Source of the DNA: JANMZR01 sp031383555
Lineage (GTDB): Bacteria; Bacteroidota; Bacteroidia; Cytophagales; Spirosomataceae
Length of the DNA: 12,900 nt
Assembly: GCA_031383555.1 (NCBI GenBank)
Contig: JANMZR010000123.1
Span: forward strand, 1-12,900
Direction: 5' to 3'
How positions within the stretch are numbered: the stretch's first letter is position 1; the number at the start of each line of letters is the position of its first letter. The notes under the pieces were generated by a model. That model saw only the letters and a program-made list of their open reading frames with translations, had not been told where the DNA came from and searched no databases. The translations under genes were made by a program, and so were the position numbers. Below are positions 7,614 to 12,900 of this stretch, piece after piece.

Positions 7614-8720
7614 ATGGTTAAAAAAATAATATTTTCGACTTTTATAATGTTTCTTTCAATTTCAGTTTTTTCACAAGGGCGTGAAAAAGGTAGAATAAAG
7701 AAAAGTACAGTAATAAAACCGAATAACCCCTATTATAAAGACTCAGAGAAGAAAAAAGATGAGTTTGATTTTTTGGAAGAAAATGTACCAAAGCAAATAT
7801 TAGATAAACAATATCAGGAGGAAAATATCCCACTTAAATCTCAGGAATCTAGGTCAATTGTTTCGGTAATTGACAGTACAAACCTAACACCAACCACAAA
7901 AATCACCGAAGGTAAGAAAGATATTATTGAAGTTGAAGAAGAGATTCAACTAGGTGAAACCGATGAAGACTGGATAAAAGTGGCTGACTATTATTCCGTT
8001 TGGGATGAAAAAAATATTGACCCTTATGATATTGATGCGAAAGAATTTGAAGGACCTGTAGTTTTAAATCTAGTAGATAGATCAAACAACCATTTTTCAT
8101 CTTCACCTACCAATAATGGACCTATTACTTCCAAATTTGGATGGAGATGGGGCCGCCGACATGCAGGAGTAGATCTGGATATTGAAACAGGTGACCCTAT
8201 TTATTCCGCTTTTGATGGTATTATTCGAGTAGTAGGTTGGGATAGCAATGGCTACGGCAGGTTTATGGTAGTGAGGCATTATAATGGTCTTGAAACGCTT
8301 TACGGCCACTTAAATAAAGCTGAAGTTTCGAGCAATACGATTGTAAAGGCTGGTGATATGATTGCTCAAGGTGGCAATACCGGCCATAGCACTGGCTCAC
8401 ATTTGCATTTTGAAACCCGTTACGAAGGCAACGCTTTTAACCCAACCGAGGTATTTTTATTTCCAATAGGAGCTTTAAAGTCGGAGCAATTGGTATTAAC
8501 CCCAGAAACTTTTAACGTAGTTAGGTCGAGTGGAGTTGATGAATTTACCGCAGGAACAAAAGTAAAATATCGTAAAAGTGTATTTGTTAGAGTAAAACCT
8601 GGTGATACATTGTCAGGCATTGCCAATCGTTTAGGAATCCCCTTATCAGAATTAGCTAGGAAAAATAAAATATCCGTTAATGGAAACCTATTATCTGGTC
8701 GTAAGCTTCGAATCAGATAA
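7614..8720 (+). CDS. Exported M23 (LytM-type) peptidase with C-terminal LysM domain
   Basis: The 368-residue protein is a secreted zinc metallopeptidase of family M23, the group that cuts peptide cross-links in peptidoglycan. Residues 1-20 are a signal peptide (cleavage VFS|Q). A lysine- and acid-rich linker without clear fold follows (about 21-165). The LytM domain spans about 168-285. Its zinc and catalytic residues are all present: H183 and D187 in RRHAGVD, H232 in YGHL, and H263 and H265 in HLHFE, so it should be an active enzyme and not a degenerate activator like EnvC. A LysM domain (about 324-367, VKPGDTLSGIANRLGIP) should bind glycan strands. An in-frame ATG at 7533 lies inside trxB and would put 27 residues before the signal peptide, so ATG 7614 is chosen. 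It sits 26 bases after trxB and likely shares its transcript. Its stop codon lies inside a terminator hairpin. Confidence 0.93.
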   Translation: MVKKIIFSTFIMFLSISVFSQGREKGRIKKSTVIKPNNPYYKDSEKKKDEFDFLEENVPKQILDKQYQEENIPLKSQESRSIVSVIDSTNLTPTTKITEGKKDIIEVEEEIQLGETDEDWIKVADYYSVWDEKNIDPYDIDAKEFEGPVVLNLVDRSNNHFSSSPTNNGPITSKFGWRWGRRHAGVDLDIETGDPIYSAFDGIIRVVGWDSNGYGRFMVVRHYNGLETLYGHLNKAEVSSNTIVKAGDMIAQGGNTGHSTGSHLHFETRYEGNAFNPTEVFLFPIGALKSEQLVLTPETFNVVRSSGVDEFTAGTKVKYRKSVFVRVKPGDTLSGIANRLGIPLSELARKNKISVNGNLLSGRKLRIR

Positions 8721-8738
8721 TTGGAAACAATTATTTTT
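8717..8738 (+). terminator. Intrinsic terminator overlapping the M23 peptidase stop codon
   Basis: ATAATTG (8717-8723) and CAATTAT (8728-8734) form a perfect seven-base stem closed by a GAAA tetraloop, extendable by G-T and A-T pairs at the base, then a T run (8734-8738) in an AT-rich tail. The stop codon TAA (8718-8720) is part of the left arm. The stem is AT-rich, so strength is uncertain. Confidence 0.5.
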
Positions 8739-8783
8739 ATTATAATCTTCATTTTTCAGGCAATTTCCGATTCTTTTTTATAT

Positions 8784-8791
8784 TAAATTTG
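8784..8791 (+). promoter_or_regulatory. Bacteroidota -7 promoter box for bshB1
   Basis: TAAATTTG matches TAnnTTTG exactly. Transcription would begin near 8798, leaving about 23 bases before the TTG start of bshB1. A TTTC at 8764-8767 is the nearest -33-like word but lies slightly too close. Confidence 0.5.
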
Positions 8792-8820
8792 TTGCAACAT
8801 ATATTTAAATAAACTAGGCT

Positions 8821-9540
8821 TTGAAATTAGATATCCTTGTATTTGCGGCTCATCCTGACGATGCCGAATTAGGTTGCAGTGGCACCATTCTTTACCACAT
8901 AGCGAAAGGCTATAATGTTGGCATAGTTGACTTTACATCTGGCGAATTGGGCACAAGAGGCTCTGGTGAACTGAGGCTTATCGAAGCCAATAATGCCTCA
9001 AAGGTATTGGGCTTATCCATGCGTGAGAATTTGGGATTTCGTGATGGCTTTTTTGTTAATGACGAGCAACATCAGCTCAAACTCATTGAAATTATACGCA
9101 AATACCAACCTGAAATAGTGCTTGCTAATGCCCCTGATGACCGCCACCCCGACCATGGCAGAGCCGCTAAACTCACAACAGATGCATGTTTTTTTGCAGG
9201 ATTATCCAAAATTGAAACATTCGAAAACAATGGTAATTTACAAACTCATTGGCGGCCAAAAAATCTATTCCATTATATTCAAGATATGTACCTTGAGCCT
9301 GATTTCGTAATAGATATTACAGAATTTTGGGACAAAAAAATAGAATCGATTAAGGCATTTAAAAGTCAATTCTACGACCCAAATAATATGGAAGCACCAT
9401 CCTATATTTCAAGTTTAGACTTTTTTAATTTTCTTGAAGGAAGAGCTAGACATGTCGGCCACCCGGCTGGCTTTACATTTGGGGAAGGTTTTTTGAAAAG
9501 CCGAATTTTTGGTGTAGATAGCCTATTTTCAATTGTATAA
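8821..9540 (+). CDS. bshB1: Bacillithiol biosynthesis deacetylase BshB1 (TTG start)
   Basis: BshB1 is a cytoplasmic zinc hydrolase of the PIG-L/LmbE family that removes the acetyl group from N-acetylglucosaminyl malate, the second step of bacillithiol synthesis; bacillithiol replaces glutathione in many Bacillota and Bacteroidota. The 239-residue chain opens MKLDILVFAAHPDDAELGCS. Zinc ligands by family position are H11 and D14 in AHPDDAE and H112 in HPDHGRAA, with D13 the likely general base. GELGTRGSGELR (from 41) and the C-terminal RHVGHPAGFTFGEGF are BshB1 signatures. The start must be TTG 8821: an in-frame TAG lies at 8815, the family N-terminus fits at once, and the next in-frame ATG falls past residue 60, inside the domain. 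The gene seems monocistronic and converges on pdxH. bshA and bshC are not in the window. Confidence 0.93.
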   Translation: MKLDILVFAAHPDDAELGCSGTILYHIAKGYNVGIVDFTSGELGTRGSGELRLIEANNASKVLGLSMRENLGFRDGFFVNDEQHQLKLIEIIRKYQPEIVLANAPDDRHPDHGRAAKLTTDACFFAGLSKIETFENNGNLQTHWRPKNLFHYIQDMYLEPDFVIDITEFWDKKIESIKAFKSQFYDPNNMEAPSYISSLDFFNFLEGRARHVGHPAGFTFGEGFLKSRIFGVDSLFSIV

Positions 9541-9619
9541 TCGGGATAACTAATTACTTTTTATTTCTTTAAACCACTTTTCCCCTTTGTATTAAAACAC
9601 AAAGCATACTTATTGCCTT

Positions 9620-10258
9620 TTAAGGCGCTAATCTATTGATATCCCAAGTTTTATTTTCATTTAAATTGAAAGTAATTCTATCATGAAGCCTCGATTGACG
9701 GCCTTGCCAGAACTCAAATCGATCGGGTTTTAAGCAATAACCACCCCAGTTGTCTGGTTTAGGAACAGTCACATTTTCGAATTTTTTTTCAAAATCAATA
9801 TAGTTTTGCTCCAATATTTCCCTGCTTTCAATTATCTGTGATTGAGGTGATGCCCATGCTCCTATTTGACTATTCCTAGGCCTTTCCTTGAAATATTTTT
9901 CAGAATCAACAACATCTATTTTTTCTATCCCCCCCCCAATTCTAATTTGTCGTTCCAAATCAGGCCAAAAAAATGTAATAGAACCAAATGAATTTAGTAA
10001 TATGTCATTCCCTTTTTGACTATTAAAATTTGTGAAAAAACAAAATCCATTTTCATCAAAGTGCTTCAATAAGACTATTCTTCCATTTGGCCGCAACTCG
10101 GCACTTATGGTTGCCAAATGCATGGCCGTTGGTTCTAAAATCTCACTATTTAACGCCACATCAAGCCATTTTCTAAATTGACCAAAAGGGTTTTCAATAA
10201 TATTTTCTTCCAACAAATATGACTTTGAATAATCTTCTCTTATTTTTGAAATATCCAT
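9620..10258 (-). CDS. pdxH: Pyridoxamine 5'-phosphate oxidase PdxH
   Basis: PdxH is an FMN enzyme that oxidises pyridoxine or pyridoxamine 5'-phosphate to pyridoxal 5'-phosphate with oxygen, the last step of vitamin B6 synthesis and salvage. The 212-residue length is normal. Conserved stretches run in order: MDISKIREDY at the start, RPNGRIVLLK (56-65), GFCFFTNFNSQKG (71-83, FMN binding), WPDLERQIRI, YFKERPRNSQIGAWAS and GRQSRLHDR. Substrate residues known from E. coli PNPOx match: Y122, R126, S130, R190 and H192. The one oddity is G108-G109-G110, encoded by GGG GGG GGG, where most relatives have E-G-x; this makes a nine-G run, but the frame is intact. ATG 10258 gives the standard family N-terminus. 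It is convergent with bshB1 (79-base gap) and divergent from the DUF349 gene. Confidence 0.95.
   Translation of the reverse strand: MDISKIREDYSKSYLLEENIIENPFGQFRKWLDVALNSEILEPTAMHLATISAELRPNGRIVLLKHFDENGFCFFTNFNSQKGNDILLNSFGSITFFWPDLERQIRIGGGIEKIDVVDSEKYFKERPRNSQIGAWASPQSQIIESREILEQNYIDFEKKFENVTVPKPDNWGGYCLKPDRFEFWQGRQSRLHDRITFNLNENKTWDINRLAP
9929..9937. repeat. Nine-base C/G homopolymer inside pdxH
   Basis: Nine consecutive C on the plus strand, G9 in the pdxH coding strand, encode Gly108-110. No other G or C run in this AT-rich window is comparably long. Such tracts are prone to slipped-strand length change, and to sequencing error; loss or gain of one base would truncate PdxH at about mid-length. 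Confidence 0.9.
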
Positions 10259-10349
10259 ATAAATATTTTATAAATTGATTTTAATTATATAAACTTAACC
10301 TTAAATGGCTAAAAATGTTGGATTTGAACGGTTAATTTCTGAGCTCCCA

Positions 10350-10357
10350 CAAAAGTA
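10350..10357 (-). promoter_or_regulatory. Bacteroidota -7 promoter box for pdxH
   Basis: CAAAAGTA on the plus strand reads TACTTTTG on the minus strand, an exact TAnnTTTG. Transcription would start near 10343 with a leader of about 85 bases to the pdxH ATG. No TTTG is seen at the -33 position. It lies 26 bases from the opposing box of the DUF349 gene. Confidence 0.4.
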
Positions 10358-10383
10358 AAAAACATTTTCGTATTATTTTTTCT

Positions 10384-10391
10384 TAACTTTG
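10384..10391 (+). promoter_or_regulatory. Bacteroidota -7 promoter box for the DUF349 gene
   Basis: TAACTTTG matches TAnnTTTG exactly. Transcription would start near 10398, leaving an unusually long leader of about 150 bases before ATG 10547. No clear TTTG -33 is seen; TTTC at 10366-10369 is too close. The rest of the 288-base gap (10259-10546) is AT-rich, with no tRNA, no credible gene and no stable hairpin that I can see. Confidence 0.45.
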
Positions 10392-10466
10392 TTAGAGCAA
10401 AATATTAAAAAAAAGATTTAAATTAATTTATTTCACATTAGTTTTACCTTTTCAAAACTCTGAAAT

Positions 10467-10502
10467 AAGGAGCGAAAAGATTTGAAATTACGTATTAAAT
10501 AA
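10467..10502 (+). other. Possible leader mini-ORF with Shine-Dalgarno
   Basis: AAGGAG (10467-10472) is a strong Shine-Dalgarno, rare in this window. Nine bases later TTG at 10482 opens a six-codon frame (MKLRIK) ending at TAA 10500-10502, about 45 bases before the DUF349 start and out of frame with it. It could be a translated leader, or chance. Confidence 0.2.
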
Positions 10503-10546
10503 AACGGCTTTAATTCAAAATTATAAAATCTTGAATAATAAGCATT

Positions 10547-12802
10547 ATGCAACAAAAAATGGAAGAGAATATTGGAAAGCTAGAAATTGAAGAAGTAAAT
10601 TTAAAAAGTAGTATAGTCGATGAAGCGATTAGCTCAGAGGTTGCTCAAATTGTAGAAAAACCCAAAAGAAAACGAAAGGTTGAGTCAGCAATTGAAGTTG
10701 AGTCAGCAATTGAAACAAACACAGAAGCTGATCATATAACCGAAATAAAAACAATAGCTAATACTGAACCAGAAGCTGAATTTGAGCCTACAATTGAGAT
10801 AGAAGCTGCAATTGTGCCTGCAGATGATATTATACCAATAGCCCAAGTAAAACCTTTAGCGGAAATAGTACCCGCAGTTGAAATTGAGCCTTTAGTCGAG
10901 ATTAATCAAAATGCCAAGATTAAGAAAAAAACTGTTATTGAACCCGAAATTATTTTAGAAGCATTGCCAACACAAAGTTCAGATGATTTAAAAGAGAATT
11001 TGGATAGCCTAGAAATAGAATTGATTGAGCAAAAAGTTGATTTTAGCAACCATACAAAACCTGAACTTTTAGAAATACTAGCCAATACTTTAGTGTCAAT
11101 AAAAAAAGAGTCAGCCACGAATAACGACTTCAAAAAGGCTGATCTACAATTAAAAGAAATTAAAGTATTATTCGATGTTATAAAAACTTCGGAGAAAAAA
11201 AATGCTCTTGAGAAATTCATTCAAGAGAATGAATCAGAAGATGGTTTCGAATACAAGGAATCGGATGAAATTATTCAATTCGATACACTTTATAAAAAAA
11301 TAAAAGAGGCAAAGTTTCACCACTTTAATGACCAAGAAAAAAATAAAGAAAAGAATTTTACCGTTAAAACAGAGCTATTAAATCAATTAAGGCTACTGGC
11401 CGACTCTGAAGATGGTAATATTTCAACGATAAAAGCGAATATTGTTGCGTTGAAAAAGCTGCAACAAGACTGGAAAGACGCTGGTAATATATCTTCACCT
11501 CATAATAATACTTTATGGCAAACCTACCATGCATTAGTTGATCGCTTTTACAGTAATAGAGGCATTTATTTTGAACTTTTAGAACTAGATCGAAAGAAAA
11601 ATCTGAATTTAAAAGTTGAAATATGTAAAAAAGTTGAAAACATTGCTCAAAAGTTACAAGAAGAAGAAATATCATCAAAAGATTTGCAGGAAGCTGCCCA
11701 TTTATATGAAGAATTCAAGCATATAGGTCCAGCCTCAAAAGATGCAAACGAACTACTTTGGCAACGTTTTAAAGCGGCATTAGATGTTATTTATAACAAA
11801 CGTAGGGGCCAGTTAGAAGCACTTAATGGTACATTTGAAGAGAATCTGGTCGCCAAGCAAAAAGTTTTAGAGTCATTAGCACTATTTACTTCATTCAACT
11901 CAGAAAGTATAAATGAGTGGATGGAGCAAACAAAAGCCATTGATATTCTTCAAAAGCAATGGGATGCTATTAAAGGTCCATTGCCAAAAGATAAAACAAG
12001 AGAAATAAACAAAAATTTTTGGAATGGCGTAAAGCAATTCTATAAAAATAAAAGCGATTTCTTTAGAGTATTAGAAGCTAAAAGAGATGAAAACTTAAAA
12101 CTTAAGCAATCACTTTGTGAGCAAGTTGAAACTTTTTTGGCCTCGGAAGAAGACTCCGCTGAAATTACTAAAGCAGTTATTAAATTGCAAGAAAACTGGC
12201 GCAAAATTGGCCATGTACCTGATAAGTTTAGAAATAAAATTTATGATCGCTTTAAAGTTGCTTGCGATAGTTATTTCAACAAAAAAAGATTAAAATCAAG
12301 TGAAACAGATAAAGTTTTCATTGAAAACCTTGCTAAAAAAGTTGCTTTATGCGAGAGAATTGAAAATGAATCGAAAAACGGAGACATTGCCAATCTTTCT
12401 GAAATAAAAAAGGAATGGTCGTCAATTGGGTTTGTACCGAAAGCTGAAATGGTGGCTATACAAAAAAGGTATATAACAGCAATAAACACCTATGTGGGCG
12501 CAATGGGCAAGCTTTCCGACAAGGAAAAAGAAAAACTTACGTTACAAACCGAAATCGAAATTTTAAAGCAAAATGATAAAGTTTCTATAAAAGATTTGAG
12601 CAAGAAAGAAGGCGATATCCGGTCGAAAATACAATCACTTGAAAATGATTTATCTACCTTAAAAAATAATTTAGAGTTTTTTGCCCGCTCTAAAAATGCA
12701 GATAAATTAAAAGCAGATTTTGAACAGAAAATCAAAAAAGGTGAAGAAGATTTGGCGCACATGAGACACCAACTTAAAGTGGTGCGACAAGCTGCTGAAT
12801 AG
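10547..12802 (+). CDS. DUF349-repeat protein with acidic repetitive N-terminus and C-terminal coiled coil
   Basis: The 751-residue cytoplasmic protein (no signal peptide or membrane segment) has five DUF349 repeats, a helical module of unknown function. Each carries an aromatic-anchored core (W309, F390, W472, W551, W624) at a spacing of about 73-82 residues, with motifs such as LQQDWKDAG, YEEFKHIG, LQKQWDAIKGPLP, LQENWRKIGHVP and IKKEWSSIGFVP, each followed by an F/Y-rich helix (e.g. FWNGVKQFYKNK). Residues 1 to about 145 are low complexity, rich in Glu, Ile, Val, Ala and Pro with degenerate EIEP/AIE units, including an exact VESAIE duplication. A region at about 160-290 precedes the repeats. 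Residues about 665-751 are a charged coiled coil (IEILKQ, IQSLENDLSTLKNNLEF). DUF349 proteins of this form are usual in Bacteroidota; an RNA- or ribosome-associated role would be speculation. A second ATG at codon 5 is an alternative start. Confidence 0.9.
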   Translation: MQQKMEENIGKLEIEEVNLKSSIVDEAISSEVAQIVEKPKRKRKVESAIEVESAIETNTEADHITEIKTIANTEPEAEFEPTIEIEAAIVPADDIIPIAQVKPLAEIVPAVEIEPLVEINQNAKIKKKTVIEPEIILEALPTQSSDDLKENLDSLEIELIEQKVDFSNHTKPELLEILANTLVSIKKESATNNDFKKADLQLKEIKVLFDVIKTSEKKNALEKFIQENESEDGFEYKESDEIIQFDTLYKKIKEAKFHHFNDQEKNKEKNFTVKTELLNQLRLLADSEDGNISTIKANIVALKKLQQDWKDAGNISSPHNNTLWQTYHALVDRFYSNRGIYFELLELDRKKNLNLKVEICKKVENIAQKLQEEEISSKDLQEAAHLYEEFKHIGPASKDANELLWQRFKAALDVIYNKRRGQLEALNGTFEENLVAKQKVLESLALFTSFNSESINEWMEQTKAIDILQKQWDAIKGPLPKDKTREINKNFWNGVKQFYKNKSDFFRVLEAKRDENLKLKQSLCEQVETFLASEEDSAEITKAVIKLQENWRKIGHVPDKFRNKIYDRFKVACDSYFNKKRLKSSETDKVFIENLAKKVALCERIENESKNGDIANLSEIKKEWSSIGFVPKAEMVAIQKRYITAINTYVGAMGKLSDKEKEKLTLQTEIEILKQNDKVSIKDLSKKEGDIRSKIQSLENDLSTLKNNLEFFARSKNADKLKADFEQKIKKGEEDLAHMRHQLKVVRQAAE
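10679..10714 (+). repeat. Perfect 18-base tandem repeat in the DUF349 gene
   Basis: GTTGAGTCAGCAATTGAA occurs twice head to tail (10679-10696 and 10697-10714), encoding VESAIE at residues 45-50 and 51-56. The identical copies suggest recent duplication. Downstream the same Glu/Ile/Ala theme continues in degraded form to about residue 130. Confidence 0.9.
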
Positions 12803-12841
12803 CAACTAATACAAATTAATTTAAATATTTTTGGTGTATAT

Positions 12842-12872
12842 TTTGCAAAAAGAGTAAAAATCACTACTTTTG
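12842..12872 (+). promoter_or_regulatory. Consensus Bacteroidota promoter for the downstream tRNA
   Basis: TTTG (12842-12845) and TACTTTTG (12865-12872) are separated by exactly 19 bases, matching both the -33 (TTTG) and -7 (TAnnTTTG) elements. Transcription would begin near 12879, about six bases before the mature 5' end of the tRNA at 12885. This is the best promoter in the window. Confidence 0.8.
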
Positions 12873-12884
12873 CATCACCAAATC

Positions 12885-12900
12885 GCCTTCTTAGCTCAGC
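12885..12900 (+). tRNA. tRNA gene, 5' end only (possibly tRNA-Thr)
   Basis: The last 16 bases read as a tRNA start: a seven-base acceptor strand GCCTTCT (12885-12891), then TA at positions 8-9 and the D-arm opening GCTCAGC. The gene runs off the window edge, so the anticodon is not visible. The acceptor sequence resembles tRNA-Thr of related bacteria, but this is from memory and weak. The consensus promoter directly upstream supports the call. Confidence 0.8.

Noticed and set aside
9122..9310. 62-codon open frame on the plus strand inside bshB1
   Set aside because: It is an out-of-frame overlap with a well-conserved enzyme; no independent evidence.
9585..9604. Hairpin CTTTGT/ACAAAG between bshB1 and pdxH as a bidirectional terminator
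   Set aside because: The six-base stem is weak and AT-rich, and neither strand has a T run directly after it.
9620..10258. pdxH as a frameshifted pseudogene because of the nine-base homopolymer
   Set aside because: The reading frame is intact from start to stop and all family motifs on both sides of the tract are in one frame.
12490..12864. 124-codon open frame on the minus strand over the DUF349 gene end
   Set aside because: It is antisense to the coiled-coil coding region, shows low-complexity composition and no recognisable domain; a shadow frame.
1..12900. Mobile element, prophage, CRISPR or defence island
   Set aside because: No transposase, integrase, regularly spaced repeats or defence-type genes were seen; all large frames match chromosomal families.

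Overview
The window is AT-rich DNA from a member of the phylum Bacteroidota, most likely the Cytophagia/Flavobacteriia side. Three things point there: repeated copies of the phylum's -7 promoter box TAnnTTTG ahead of genes, almost no Shine-Dalgarno sequences, and a typical gene set (an OmpA-family protein with TPR, beta-propeller and carboxypeptidase-regulatory domains, a DUF349 protein, and bacillithiol deacetylase BshB1). It looks like an ordinary chromosomal stretch. I see no insertion sequence, phage gene, integrase, CRISPR array or toxin-antitoxin pair. No intergenic gap exceeds 300 bases; the longest is 288 (10259-10546).

Layout, left to right. (1) 43-1740: exported gamma-glutamyltransferase-family protein. 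(2) 1820-2449: QueE, a radical SAM enzyme of queuosine/7-deazaguanine synthesis. (3) 2572-4485: periplasmic/outer-membrane OmpA-family protein with the same domain order as the type IX secretion component PorE. (4) 4604-6438: a two-gene operon of a small putative lipoprotein and a glutathionylspermidine-synthase-type ATP-grasp enzyme, resembling the E. coli ygiB-ygiC pair. (5) 6652-8720: trxB (thioredoxin reductase) followed 26 bases later by an exported M23 peptidase with a LysM domain, ending in a hairpin terminator. (6) 8821-9540: bshB1, starting at TTG, convergent with (7) pdxH on the minus strand (9620-10258), which carries a run of nine G in its coding strand. (8) 10547-12802: a long DUF349-repeat protein, divergent from pdxH. 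(9) 12885-12900: the first 16 bases of a tRNA gene cut by the window edge, behind a textbook Bacteroidota promoter.

How the genes relate. A loose theme of thiol and redox chemistry (gamma-glutamyl bond transfer, thioredoxin reductase, bacillithiol synthesis, a glutathionylspermidine-synthase homologue) runs through the window, but most of these genes seem to have separate promoters, so a shared pathway is only a suggestion. A second theme is the cell envelope (PorE-like OmpA protein, M23/LysM hydrolase, lipoprotein). The item least explained by known biology is the YgiBC-like pair: an amide-forming ATP-grasp enzyme of unknown substrate next to a lipoprotein, in a bacterium that probably uses bacillithiol rather than glutathione. 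I found no clear evidence of a wholly new system.
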